Positions 18,769-29,896 of a stretch of DNA of 64,000 bases are shown piece after piece (position 1 is the first letter of the stretch; each line of letters opens with the position of its first letter). The translations under genes and the position numbers were made by a program. The stretch spans positions 496,001 to 560,000 of the forward strand of contig BLSF01000013.1 in the NCBI GenBank assembly GCA_012862575.1. The letters run 5' to 3'. A model generated the notes under the pieces. That model was not told the DNA's origin. It was given only the letters and a program-made list of their open reading frames with translations, and ran no database searches. Origin of the DNA: Parietichytrium sp. I65-24A. Lineage: Eukaryota > Sar > Bigyra > Thraustochytrida > Thraustochytriidae.

Positions 18769-19643
18769 CAAGCGGCCCTTTCCAGCGCTCCCAGCCTGCT
18801 CGCAACGAAGTCTTTGACACCTCCTGCCTAGCGCCTCCTTTCTGCTTCCCGATTGGCATCACCTTCCCGCTCCTGCATCCAACCGCAGCCACTCTCCGCT
18901 CCTTCTTCTGGAACCAAACTTGCCCAATACTCTCTCCTATCCTCTTCACTTCTCTTACCAAACCCTTCCTTACTCACTCACTCAATCAATCAATCAATCC
19001 CTCTCTGCGGGCCAACGACGACTGGCTGCGGAACGCAATTGCCGCAACTTGCTCACGCCTCCTCGCGAGGATCGCGAGGCTCTCTTCACTCTTCACTCTT
19101 CACTCTTCACGCTTCGCTCTTCGGTCTTCAACTACTCGGCCAATTTTGCTCAAGTGCCATCCCATACATCCCATACATCCATGAGCTCGTGAACCTTAGT
19201 CGACGCTATACTTTACAGTAGTAAGAGATGGCTGATACGTGATGTTTGATGGTGAGCATTGGGTGCTGTGTTGATGTGAGTTACAGACTGCGAGTACACT
19301 CAGTCACTCGCCCAGTCACTGACTCAGGCAGTGCTGAGTTCTCGTAAAGAGTCGTCGCTTGAGGTTGTCTTGTGCGTCTTGTGCTCAAAAGTTCACAGAA
19401 TTCGCTGTCAGTTGGCAGTTTGATACCGGTATAGTTTGATCGAAATCTGTCGATTCTCGAAGGTTTGGACCCAAATCCAGAATAAACATTTTCATGGGAA
19501 TAACAGAGGTTTTGCAAACTCAATAGTAGGGTTTCCAACTTCCGTCTATTTTTTTACAAAACAATAGAAGTAAATTTCCAGAATGCTTTTGGTGATCAGC
19601 TTTTCAAAAGCTTCAAAGGCAAAACCGCAACAAGATACACGCA
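18769..19643. other. Divergent promoter region with simple repeats
   Basis: This spacer holds AATC repeats (18983-18998) and a run of CTTCACT units (19082-19112). Otherwise it is ordinary low-complexity sequence. No gene is recognised. Confidence 0.5.
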
Positions 19644-19874
19644 ATGACGTCGCAGTCGAGCACGGAAGCCCCAGTGGATGAGCTCTTTCTAGAGGTCAAC
19701 GAGGCGCTTCCCAAGCGCCAAAGTGGGCGGGGACGGCGCCATATGGCGGATCGCGACCGAACGTCTGCGCAGACAGAGGAGGGTGCACAAGCGCTGCGAG
19801 TGGAAGACTTGTTTGAACAGATTGACGAGCCTCCGCCAGAACCAACGCCAAAACCACAGACTGGCCCTGAACTT
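19644..19874 (+). CDS. Gene fragment, N-terminal 77 codons, cut by N
   Basis: ATG at 19644 opens a hydrophilic acidic frame (DELFLEVNEALPK, VEDLFEQIDEPPPEPTP) of 77 codons that runs into the N at 19875. A different frame is open after the N (DLGTGQAFKETAKQ to about 20076). If the real gap is a multiple of three, the two parts could be one protein. I recognise no family. Third positions are G/C-rich as in real genes here. The gene is therefore probably real but incomplete. Confidence 0.4.
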
Positions 19875-19875
19875 N
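19875..19875. other. Assembly gap (single N) inside a reading frame
   Basis: This is the third single N of the window. Unlike those at 5998 and 37506, the sequence on its two sides is not duplicated, so it is either a true gap of unknown length or one uncalled base. Confidence 0.7.
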
Positions 19876-20109
19876 GACTTGGGGACGGGCCAGGCTTTCA
19901 AAGAAACAGCGAAACAGTCTGCCTCTCGGCTTGCTCTCGCTCCGGCCAGACAAGAAAAGCCTCAGCGTGTTGTTGGGTGGTCCCGAACTGGGCTAACTTG
20001 GCGGGACTTGGCAGTGCGCGGAGCGGGGGTACGCGTACCTGCGGGTGTGTGGGTAGCAGCTTGTTGGTGTTGTTAGGGGCCTGCCTTTGGTGCGGGGAGA
20101 CGCGGCAAA

Positions 20110-22308
20110 ATGAGCTCGAACGTGTTCAAGGTGAAGAACAGGGCACCTGCGTCGGTGCAGGTGACCGCAGAGCAGCTTGTTCGCGCGGCGCGAGAACATC
20201 AGGTCGATGACGAGAAGAAGCTCGAAGAGCTGAAAGTGGCGACCAAGATCACGGATGTGGAGGAGCTCAAGATGCATCAGGCGGAGAAACGCAAAGAATA
20301 CGAAGGCAAGCTGCGGCACACATTGGTGAATTTGGGGTCCTGGCTTCGGTATGCTCGCTGGGAAGAAAGTCAGATGGAGTTCAGGAGAGCGCGGTCAATT
20401 TTTGAGCGGGCCGCGGAGGTTGAGAACCGCCAGCCCGCACTGTGGATAAAATACGCCGAATTCGAGATGCGCAATAAATTCGTCAATCACGCCAGAAATG
20501 TTCTAGATCGAGCTGTGCAACACCTTCCCAGAGAATCTTCACTGTGGTACAAGTACGTGCACTTTGAGGAGTCGCTTGGCGCGAGCGACAAGGCGAGACT
20601 GGTGTTCGAACGCTGGATGCAGTGGCATCCTGAAGAGTTGGCCTGGATAGCTTACGTAAACTTTGAAGTCCGCCATGGGGAAATGGCAAAGGCAAGAGAC
20701 GTGTACGAGCGGTTTTGCGGGTGCTATCCTCGGGCCAAATCTTACATAAAGTACGCCAGGTGGGAGGAGAACAGCGGTCAGCTGGCTCTGGCTCGCAATG
20801 TATTTGAGCGCGCCCTGGAGGAGCTGGACCGAACAGAGAGTTTGAAGGAGGAGCTTTTTATTGCGTTCGCCAAGTTTGAGGAGCGGTGCAAAGAGTTTGA
20901 CAGAGCCAGAGCCATTTACAAACAATCCTTGGCGCTCCTTCCGAAGGAGTCATCTCGCGATTTGTATGATGCTTTCGTGACATTTGAGCGCCAGCACGGA
21001 GACAGAGAGAGTATAGAGCACGTGTTAGTAGCGAAGCGAAGGGCTCAGTACGAGGAACAGCTCAAGGCGCAGCCTTTCAACTACGATGTGTGGTTCGATT
21101 ATACAAAATTAGAAGAAGCCCAAGCTCATGCCGAGGCCAATGCTGCGAGGGACTACTTGATGGCGGCTACGGTCGACACTGTCGTGGACAAAGCCCGGGA
21201 TGAGATCTATGCCAGCAAAATGGTTCGAGAAGCTCGAGATAGGGTTCGTGCAGTATATGACCGAGCGGTGAGCAGCGTGCCGCCCTCTCGAGATAACAAG
21301 GAGCACTGGAGGAGGTACATCTATTTGTGGGTAAATTATGCCATGTTTGAGGAGCTGGATGTGCGTGACATTGAGGCGTGCCGAGCTGTTTATAAACGTT
21401 GTATCGATGTCATTCCACACCGCAAATTTACCTTCAGCAAGATCTGGATCATGGCCGCTCACTTTGAAGTGCGTCAGCTCAATCTGAATTCTGCGCGTAA
21501 AATTTTTGGAGAAGCGATTGGACGATGCCCGAAGGAGAAGGTTTTCAGAGCCTATATTCAGCTGGAGCTCCAGCTTGGAAATGTGGACCGATGCAGAACG
21601 CTCTATGGCAAGTATTTGGAATTCGCGCCGCACAACTGTTTTATTTGGCAAAAATACGCCGAGCTAGAGCACAGCGTGGGAGAGGTTGAGCGATGCCGAG
21701 CGATTTATGAGCTCGCTGTGTCTCAGCCAGTGCTGGATATGCCAGAGACTCTCTGGAAGCGATATATTGACTTTGAGATTAGCCTCAAGTCCAGTGTCGG
21801 AAGAGAAAATGCTGAGAAACTTTATGAGAGGCTTTTGGATCGGACAGATCATGTGAAGGTCTGGATTAGCTATGCCAAGTTTGAAGCATTGGTTAATGGC
21901 TCACCAGAACAGGGACGGGTGATATTCGAGCGCGCATACCAGGCAATCAAGAAGAAGCAAACTGGCGCGGATGACCTCCACTCGAAAGAAGATAGGGCGC
22001 TATTGCTCGGTGCGTGGCTCGAAACCGAGCGCAAAATTCCTGAAAACACTGCCGGAATCGAGAAAGTTGTGGCAATGCAGCCTAAACAGGTCAAGAAAGT
22101 TCGAGAGCTTGAAAGTGGCGGCTACGAGGAGTACTTTGATTACCTCTTCCCAGATGACCCACGGCCCAAGTTGCTCGACCTTGCTCAAAAGTGGAAGCAG
22201 TCAATGGCAGGCATGGCAGGCGAGCCTTCTGCAAAGAAATTGCGCGTGGAAGCTCCACCAGCTCCAGTCGCAAAGGATTCGAACGAAATTGACCTGGATG
22301 ACATTTGA
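20110..22308 (+). CDS. CRNKL1: Crooked-neck-like splicing factor (CRNKL1/Clf1/Syf3)
   Basis: 732 aa, ATG at 20110, single exon. The start (VKNRAPASVQVTAEQLVRAARE) is the family hallmark, followed by KITDVEELKMHQAEKRKEYE. About residues 60-650 are HAT (half-a-TPR) repeats with the pattern WxxYAxxE...ARxIFERA. Examples are SWLRYARWEESQMEFRRARS, LWIKYAEFE, SYIKYARWEENSGQ and LWKRYIDFE. Clf1 is a scaffold of the Prp19-associated (NineTeen) complex in the spliceosome. Length fits the family (about 690-850). The C-terminus is short and acidic (EIDLDDI). Confidence 0.96.
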   Translation: MSSNVFKVKNRAPASVQVTAEQLVRAAREHQVDDEKKLEELKVATKITDVEELKMHQAEKRKEYEGKLRHTLVNLGSWLRYARWEESQMEFRRARSIFERAAEVENRQPALWIKYAEFEMRNKFVNHARNVLDRAVQHLPRESSLWYKYVHFEESLGASDKARLVFERWMQWHPEELAWIAYVNFEVRHGEMAKARDVYERFCGCYPRAKSYIKYARWEENSGQLALARNVFERALEELDRTESLKEELFIAFAKFEERCKEFDRARAIYKQSLALLPKESSRDLYDAFVTFERQHGDRESIEHVLVAKRRAQYEEQLKAQPFNYDVWFDYTKLEEAQAHAEANAARDYLMAATVDTVVDKARDEIYASKMVREARDRVRAVYDRAVSSVPPSRDNKEHWRRYIYLWVNYAMFEELDVRDIEACRAVYKRCIDVIPHRKFTFSKIWIMAAHFEVRQLNLNSARKIFGEAIGRCPKEKVFRAYIQLELQLGNVDRCRTLYGKYLEFAPHNCFIWQKYAELEHSVGEVERCRAIYELAVSQPVLDMPETLWKRYIDFEISLKSSVGRENAEKLYERLLDRTDHVKVWISYAKFEALVNGSPEQGRVIFERAYQAIKKKQTGADDLHSKEDRALLLGAWLETERKIPENTAGIEKVVAMQPKQVKKVRELESGGYEEYFDYLFPDDPRPKLLDLAQKWKQSMAGMAGEPSAKKLRVEAPPAPVAKDSNEIDLDDI

Positions 22309-22718
22309 ACAATGCTTCGTATTTTTCACCTTCTTTTTTAATTTTTTTCCAAAGAAAATCGAATTCTCTTGTATGTAGTCCAGCGAAAACACAATTAGTT
22401 TCTGTAGACTTTCGGGCTTTTTGGTCGGCGCAAATAAGCTTGTGTTTAATTCCCTGTCGTCTCAAGCATTTCCGAGCAAGCATTTACCAGAAATGAGAGA
22501 GAAAGAGGGGGTAAAAAGAAAGAAAATAAGAATTGAAAAGAAAACACAGCAATCGCAGAGGTTAGTTCCTGCAACATATAAGAATTGACAAGAGTGAATG
22601 AGTGGGCTAGCAAATAAAAGTTCAGGATAAGTTCTGGCGCGGGTGATCTTAACGAGAGTGCACGACCCGGCCCACGTTATATTGGAGCATTCTTGCGGTC
22701 AGGAATGGAGTCTGCTTG
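22309..22718. other. Convergent 3' region of CRNKL1 and TruB genes
   Basis: AT-rich downstream sequence with T-runs (22331-22351) and an A/G-rich stretch (22490-22560). No gene is recognised. Confidence 0.5.
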
Positions 22719-23848
22719 CTATTTGGGAACTAAATTCACCAAATATTTGTGCCGCAGGCGAGTTTTGTCCGATTCGTGCGGGTCTTGCTCTACGACCAAT
22801 TCTACGAGTGCAAGGGGCACTTTTTCCCGAGAGTACAATGCGTATTTTCCAGGAGCTATGTACCGCCGCTTCTTTTGGGCGTCTACCACCAGAGTTCTCC
22901 ACGAAGAGCCAAACTGGACCGTCTCCTTGGCAAGGTCCAACGGTGCGTCTGTATAGAGGGGCCGGAAGAAGGCCTCCATCAACATCTCCGTTGTAAAGAA
23001 GCCTGTTCTCTCTAAATAGAATTCGCCACTACGGACCCGCTCAAGGGCTACGAGATGGCCTACCGTCCCGAGCTCATGGGCAAGGTCCACGCCAAGAGAT
23101 CTAATATACGTCCCGCTTCCGCAAGTGACGTCAATATTTATTATGTCTGGTTCTTGAGGGTCAAGCGTGCAGGTGAAGTTCTCAATAAGGACTTTTCGAC
23201 TAGGAATTTCGAAGTCCATATCTTTCCGGGCTAGTGCATACGCTCGCACTCCGTTGACGTGTACAGCCGAGTACTTTGGCGGCACCTGAGCTATCTCTCC
23301 AATAAACCGCTTCTCACAAAGCTCTGCAAGCTGTGCCTCGGTCGGCAATTTCGGAATTGGTGCCTTTTTTACCACTTGTCCCAACAAATCGTCCGTGTCT
23401 GTGCTTGTCCCGAGTTTCAATTTAGCTCTATAGCGTTTTGGGTTCAAGGGTAAATGATCGGAGAAACGAGTCGCATTTCCAAATGCCACAGGTAATATCC
23501 CAGTTGCAAACGGGTCCAGAGTGCCAAAATGCCCCACTTTGAGCCGATTCTTTACGTACACCGAGCTCGCATCGACCTCGTACCGCTGCTGAGCCTTTAA
23601 GAACTCCTTCGCAAACTTGAGCCCGTACTTTCGGCTCGGAACACCTGCCTCGCCCAAACCACGATTTCAAGTTTACATTCGCATTCAAAAACACGTCAGC
23701 TGCAAAGCCCAACCCCATTCCCGCCGCAATCGACAACCGACAATCGACAAATCGACAAATCGACAACCGCAACCAACTCACCTTGCGGCTTATTCACCAC
23801 CAGCACCCCGCCCCGCAGCAGCGTTCTACGCGCCGCGGTGGCGTCCAT
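22719..23848 (-). CDS. tRNA pseudouridine-55 synthase, TruB/Pus4 family, one intron
   Basis: Exon 1 is 23782-23848 (ATG at 23848), the intron 23645-23781 (GTGAGT...GGCAG, 137 bp) and exon 2 22719-23644; the joined protein has 330 aa. Exon 1 supplies GVLVVNKPQG, the first TruB motif, which the open frame of exon 2 alone lacks. The junction recreates GGT (Gly23) and reads on as VPSRKYGLKFAKEFL. The catalytic motif GHFGTLDPFATGILPV contains Asp66. Other family blocks are PPKYSAVHVNGVRAYALAR and CGSGTYIRSLGVDLAHELG. The enzyme makes pseudouridine in the T-loop of tRNAs. No clear organelle presequence is seen, although the first 14 residues are basic. The C-terminal region may be a PUA-like extension. 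Confidence 0.92.
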
Positions 23849-24616
23849 TCCTCGAAGATCTTTCTTCTCTCTTCTCTCTTTACGCGTACTGAGTACTGAG
23901 TACTATCCTCTTCGCTCGCACCTGCGCCCTTTAAAGAGCCCTTTTCTCGTCGCGAACCAAGGCTCTCGCACACCAAAAGCGACTATTTCGAGCACCGAAT
24001 TTCCACTTTCCACCGCCAGCCAGACTGTCTCGTTCCCTACTCGACCAACCGCCTCTATCTAACAATTACTATGCTCAATGCTAAAAGGCGTCCCGCGTAC
24101 CCCGATGTGGCGTATGTGGCGTATGAAGCGTGCGCGTACACTGTCTCAGTTTGTTATTTATCGATGCAAGTGTGTGGAGGCACGTCGAGCGTGTTTCCAT
24201 ACACGACCCAGTGCATATTGGTTCTCGTCGCGAGAACCGGCGGGCACTCCGGTTCTGCACATTCCCCCGTACGGTCAGTCCTACACAGCCCGCTAGTCGC
24301 GCGGGTAAACGTATGGCTACAGAGAAGCTACGGCGGGCAAGTCGAGTGAGTACACCTGTGGCATACAGCGCGTACCGCACTCAGGTTCCGCAGCAGGGAA
24401 ACAAAGAAGGAACCAGAAGCCAAAGAAAAAGAAAAAAAAAAGGCAGCTTTCAAAGAAGATCAAAGAAGGTTTAAAAAGAAGATCGATTCGATATAAGAGA
24501 GGAACTGGAGGGAGCGAGTGTGAGAAGAAGAGAGGAGGAAAAAAGGAAAAAAGGGTAAAAGGATAAAAGGAAAAAAGCAAAGGTGAGCCAACAAGGTTGC
24601 GCGGACACATGTTGGC
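23849..24616. other. Divergent promoter region
   Basis: This lies between the TruB and ankyrin starts. It contains short repeats of GAGTACT near 23888-23903 and a purine-rich tract (AAAGAAAAAGAAAAAAAAAAG and similar) at 24400-24585 just before the ankyrin gene. No gene is recognised. Confidence 0.5.
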
Positions 24617-27542
24617 ATGAGCGCGAAGGAGGCAGCGGAATGTGGCGCCCCCTCGCAAGCACCAGCCGAGGGTGCGGAGGAGTCGGAGGTGGACGCGCAC
24701 ACAGTTGGGCGGGAGATGGCGCTGGACTTTGGCATGGTGCTGGGGCCCGAGGAGGCCCGGGCGCTGGCCGAGTCGCTGCAGTGCGCTCCGTTGGAGCCTC
24801 TGTTCAGGTTCAAGATGCTCATGGACTCGCCCACGGTCATCATTAGAGAAGGCTCCGGCGAGAAGCTCATGCGAGAAGTGAGGCAGGTGCCGCTCTTGAT
24901 GGTATCAAGAAAGAAGGTGAGTCGTGCGGTTAGATGCGGTGTGCTCGATATGGTGGTTGACGCTAACGGGATTGATTGCCTGTTTGGTTGGCCAGACTTT
25001 GTGGGAGATGTACGAAGAGGTGCTTCGGGTGTTGCAGGCGAGCGCCAAGGAAGAGAAGGAGATTTGCAAGATGATTGCGAATGGGTTTCTCATAGATGCG
25101 GCCAGGTGTGGAGATGAAACGCTACTCAGAATTGTGATCAAGCACATGAAAGCCAATGATTCCATGTCTCGCGTGCAAATCATAAACCTGGACGCGGTTG
25201 ATCCAGACCGCAATTGTGCGATTCATCTCGCTTGTAGGGAAGGGTGGCTTGAATGTGTCAAAATCCTCGTGGAGGAAGGCGGGGATAATGTGAACCGAAC
25301 TAGTACAAACACGGTTGGAGCGACCGCAGTGCACGCTGCTGCATTCGGGGGAAGCGTAGATGTCATGAAATACCTGGTTGAGGAAAGATCTGCAGTCAAA
25401 AATCCTTGCACAGTGGATGGGACTACTCCGTTGGACTTGGCTTGCGCAAGGGGCCACGTGCCAATGATAGAGTACCTCATCAACGTGATGGGAGCTAATC
25501 CAGCAAAACCTGGCGGAATTATGAATTGCGACTCTGTCGCCGCTGTCTTTGGCCAGCCAGAAGCCCTGCGCGTAGTACTCCAGTCTATGATAGACAGTGG
25601 GATGATCGACCCCCCCAGGAAAAAGAACTCCCCCGCGTCAAGTCAACCCAGCACAACCTCACGCAAGAATAAGAAACTGTCTGACTCGAGATTATTTAGC
25701 GGTTTTCTCAGATCTGCACAGTTCACGGTAGCAGCAAAAGTAGAGTCCGATGTTGGGGACGATGAAAGGCGAGCACAATGTCTTCACCTGATTTCACAAG
25801 TGTGTAGTGAGGAAATGTTTGATGTCATTATTAACTATCAGGCCAGTGTCACCCGCGATGCAGAAGTTCCGTTTCACCTGACAGACATTTTCCAACCCGG
25901 AGACACCCTGTTGCACATGGCGGCAAGAACAGGCCGCGCGAGGTGCATCAATTTGCTCTTGGAGAAGGGTGCGAGTGTTGCCGTCAAGAACGCGGCCGGA
26001 ATGAACCCGCTCGATTGTGCAATTGTTCATATCACTTCGCCAAATGAAAATGCTAAAATTGGCGTAACCCTGCTTATCCGGAAATGGGAAGAGCTCAGGG
26101 CAGAAGCAGACAAATTGATGAACGATCTCATCAAGGCGGAGGATAGCGCTGCAAAACCGTCAAGAAAGGAGAAGAAAAAGCAAAAGAAAAAATCCAAGAA
26201 GAAGGGTCGAAAGTCGGATACAGGCGAGAGCAAACAGGCGGTTTCCAGTACGGACGATCCTGATCAGGCTGAAGCCAATTCAAAGACTAATGCAGACGCT
26301 GGTGAAAGCGATGAGGATGGCGCGGAAGAGGATTTGGCATTTGGAGCGCGCGAGACCAATTCGAGATCAGGTGCCACAGGTACACGGGACGTAGAACCAG
26401 GTGACGGGGGAGAATCACAGCTAAGCGATAATCTTGCGGAAGGGTGGATCAAGGCCTCTGGCCGGAAAGTAAAGTTTCCGAATGATGGCCCTCCTCCTTC
26501 TAGTCTTCATTCCTCGCCAAGCACCGCCGTCGGCCAACTTGATGCGCTTTTGAAAGACTCTCTGCTTGCATCGAATGCACCAGCCTCGAATGCAAGTTCC
26601 AGAGGAGACAATTTTTCGCAAAGTGAAGTCGAGCTTTCAAGCAATGTCTCTGGAGCTCAAGACTTTCGTGATCCTGAACTATCTGCAAAGCCTTCTGCAT
26701 CATTTTCTAGTAGCTCTGAAAATGGAGATGGAAGGGTTGTGTCGTCGAATGCCGAGCCGCCTGTGACAAGTTTGGGGGTCCCAGCTCCGGTTAAAACGCG
26801 AGCTCCGCCACCTGGCTTGGACCATGTGATTCCAAAGCCGATGATAGGAGAGCCCGAGCGCCCCTCCCATGATTCAAACCTTCTACCGGCGGTGTTGGAT
26901 GGGTCTGCCGGGATATCTGAGCCTTGGACAGCGATGTCAAGTCCTGTGAGTTTTGGGCTCAACCTCGCCCCTGCATTGGAAGCGGAGTATCAGCGGAATC
27001 AGGAACAGCGTAGATCTAGGCAGGCGAACATTTGGGGGATTAGCAGCAGCAGCAACAACAACTCATCAGTTCCGGGCTATTCTTCGGAGCCGTCCGCGCA
27101 AAGCTGGGGTTTGGACCAGGTCATGAGTGGTGTCTTCTCGCAGAGCGCTTGGGAGCTCAGCTGGGCTGATCGTGTATCACTTGCTTCCGCCGCACCAGAG
27201 GCCTCTATCGGCCCTTTCTCAGACCAAACTGGCCCCGAGCAATACACAGGGAGCAATGGATTGCCGAGTATTGAGCCGACAGAGGAATCCACTTGCTTGC
27301 AAAATTCTATAATGCAGCCTCAAAGCCGTTCGAGGAATGGGGTCGATGTGGAAAGGCTATTTTTAGATATGGAACCGGAAGCTTGCATGCTTGGGCTCAC
27401 GGTTGAAAATCTGTTTGGGTCCGGCTTGAACGAGTTGAGTATCTCTCAGCTTGATCTTCTCCGCGAGCTCCATATCAAGCAGCTCAACATGGTCTTGGAG
27501 GCTTCCATGAACAATGCTTTGAGCAATGCCAAGGACAAGTAG
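24617..27542 (+). CDS. Ankyrin-repeat protein with lysine-rich and low-complexity tail, one intron
   Basis: Exon 1 is 24617-24916, the intron 24917-24995 (GTGAGT...GCCAG, 79 bp, phase 0) and exon 2 24996-27542; 948 aa. The junction reads VSRKK then TLWEMYEEV. Ankyrin repeats occupy about residues 165-290 (CAIHLACREGWLECVKILVE, TTPLDLACARGHVPMIEYLI), and a further one lies near 400-440 (DTLLHMAARTGRARCINLLL). A basic run KKKQKKKSKKKGRK near 490 could be a nuclear or RNA-binding signal. The rest is Ser/Asn/Pro-rich disorder. The C-terminus LLRELHIKQLNMVLEASMN may form a helix. Partners are unknown, and ankyrin arrays generally bind proteins. Confidence 0.8.
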
Positions 27543-27948
27543 GCCACTACTGGCTTTATGTGTTGAAACGTTTGTCGCGAAGGAAGAGGGTTGTTTCATT
27601 GCGATGATCATCATGGATATGAAGTAAAATAATGAATAGTTAATGCCGCTTGTATGTCCTACACAAGATGTATGGTGAATGAGAGAACACTGGATGAGAG
27701 GTGCGTTTCCCTTTCCGTTTGCATTTGCCCGTGAAATCGGACGTCTAAGAACTGTCCCGGTCTCTCGCCCGAGAAAGTAGCTTGTTGGGTGATTGAGATG
27801 TTGCCACGATGTTTCCACAGCTGGAACGGAATCAGCTGTGCCCCAAGGAAGAAAAAAAACGAGTTTGCTGAAAGAGTTGTGCAGCGCCACGAGACGTTTG
27901 ACGGAAGCTTGCTTGTTAGGGGTCAAACATTGGCAGAGCAAAGTATAT
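27543..27948. other. Convergent 3' region
   Basis: This is spacer between the ends of the ankyrin and FYVE genes. Minus-strand frames here are shadows that continue across the FYVE gene end. No gene is seen. Confidence 0.5.
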
Positions 27949-28920
27949 TCATGCAGCATGCGAAGTGCCCTCTTCGGCATTGTTTGGTCTGATGGCCAAA
28001 GCAGGCACAGAGTCCACAGTTTTAACGTTGAGTTGCTTTTGCTTAAAGAGCACCGGGCTACGATCTGGAGAAGTGCCGTGAATCTGACTTCGTCTTTTGG
28101 CCATCTGCATGCGGAGCTCTTCAATCATGTTTGCTGGAGTCTTTGAGTTGCCGTTGCTATTCTCTTTGGAGGAGGTTCGACTGGACGTAATCTTCATCGA
28201 GGAAGACTTTGGCTTTAGAAGCATCTTTCCGGTGGCTTGCGCTCCTTTAATGTCGTCCAGGAAGGACAGCTTGGACTTTGTTGATCCTTGAGCAGAGCCA
28301 CATGATGAAGAAACCGTTGAAGAGTTTGACTCAGCCCTTACTCGGCTTGCCAGCTGGTTTAGGGTCTGCGAGCTGGCCAGCATATCAGGAAGCCCGATTG
28401 TGGGAGCAACAAAGTTGCACGAACTGTAGCAGGGATCGCATACCCGAACCGGAGCATCATAGCCCCAGTGCGGGACCGGGCTGTAATGGTTCGCGCACGA
28501 ACCACAAAAGATTTCTCCACAGTTGCGACAGTGGTGTTTGCGGCGGAAGAGCGAGAATGCCGTGCTACATCCGCTACACTCGGTGCGCTCAGAGTCGAGC
28601 ACCCATGGTGGCAGCGCTCCATTCCCTTTAGCCTGTTGCTGCTTGAGATCTTCCAGCATCCTCGCGCAGTCCGCCAGTTCCTGCACCAACTCCTCATTCT
28701 CGCGCTCCGAGTCGTCCAGCTCGCTCTGCAGCTCGTCGATCGCGTGCCTCACTTCCGCGAAGAGCAGCTTCCACGAGTTCTTTTGAGATTCGGAGCAAGT
28801 CCACCACACCAGGTTCTCCATGCGCTCCAGTACGCCTGCCACGCTCTTGCGCAGCTCCAACGCCTTGCTACCCGACTCCATCTCCAGCTCCACCTCCGTC
28901 TCCAAACCGCAACCCTCCAT
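27949..28920 (-). CDS. FYVE zinc-finger protein with N-terminal coiled coil
   Basis: 323 aa from the ATG at 28920; the longer frame starts with GTG. Residues about 55-98 form a coiled coil (IDELQSELDDSERENEELVQ). Residues 105-168 are a FYVE domain. WVLD (W106, D109), RRKHHCRNCG (127-135) and RVC (159-161) are all intact, as are the eight zinc cysteines C115, C118, C131, C134, C139, C142, C161 and C164. Such domains bind phosphatidylinositol 3-phosphate on endosomes. The C-terminal half is Ser-rich and disordered (MKITSSRTSSKENSNGNS). A role as an endosomal adaptor is inferred; no other catalytic domain is present. Confidence 0.9.
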   Translation of the reverse strand: MEGCGLETEVELEMESGSKALELRKSVAGVLERMENLVWWTCSESQKNSWKLLFAEVRHAIDELQSELDDSERENEELVQELADCARMLEDLKQQQAKGNGALPPWVLDSERTECSGCSTAFSLFRRKHHCRNCGEIFCGSCANHYSPVPHWGYDAPVRVCDPCYSSCNFVAPTIGLPDMLASSQTLNQLASRVRAESNSSTVSSSCGSAQGSTKSKLSFLDDIKGAQATGKMLLKPKSSSMKITSSRTSSKENSNGNSKTPANMIEELRMQMAKRRSQIHGTSPDRSPVLFKQKQLNVKTVDSVPALAIRPNNAEEGTSHAA

Positions 28921-29896
28921 TTTATACAGCCGACTTCTCACACGGCCTTCCCACTCTGCCACTTTGTCACTCTGCCAAGTTTTTCACACTTGGTGCAAAC
29001 GTACGCGCCGTACGACACTTATATAGTAATCCTATTTGATTGAGTATCGACTTGCAGCTAGCGAGTACTCCCCGGTCCCCACAGTCCGACTCTTTCACTT
29101 TTTGGCTCTCACAACTCACGCCTCACGACTCATCAGCCATTTGCTATGATTGAGATTAACGAACTAACCTTCTCCATCGGCTACGACTAACTCTAGTTCC
29201 AGCCTCTTCTCGCGGCTAGCATTTGCAGTAAGAGGGAGTACTTCACGGTACTCTCGGTTATACGCCGCATAAAGGAGAGGCTTTAGGGGTTGACGTAGAT
29301 GAGCAGTAAGATATCGTGTGATTCTCATCATCTGCAGGGCTCGGAGAGAGTCTAGAGGATTCTATAATGTTCGGGAGTATGCGTCAGTGTGCGTTGATCG
29401 CACCTCCCAGGAGTTTTATCATAGCCAGCGGTAAGAGTGCGGAGAAGCACGTTCATAAGAGTTTTATACGTGTCGATAGGAGGCAAGATGACAGTTTCAG
29501 CATAGCAAAGACTATACGGGTGGTAGACCCGGGGGGCCAGAGTATCGTCTATTAAATTGATGTAAGAGAGATATTATTGATCGTTATACTATTTACTGTA
29601 GATAATCTATTAACCTGTTTCTAAGAGAAATAGTATGGCTGCGGCAAATATTTTTTTCTACTCCCTCACGTACTGACTTTGATAACGTCTAATGAGGCCT
29701 AGGAGTTAGGCGAGCTAGTAATACTTCTTGTAAGAAAGACAAGTGATGGAGCAGATAAGTGAGTAGATGGAGTGATCTTTTTCCCCTACGTACTTGTGTA
29801 AGTGAGGGAGTTGAGGGAGGACACCGGCACATTTCCTGTGGTGGTCGCGTACTTTGTGGATAGATTATTATTTGACCCAGCGGCGGTGCGGGGACG
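28921..29896. other. Intergenic, no gene recognised
   Basis: About 1 kb of AT-richer divergent spacer between the FYVE and FOR20 genes (especially 29540-29680). Only short frames without recognisable content are seen. Confidence 0.5.
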
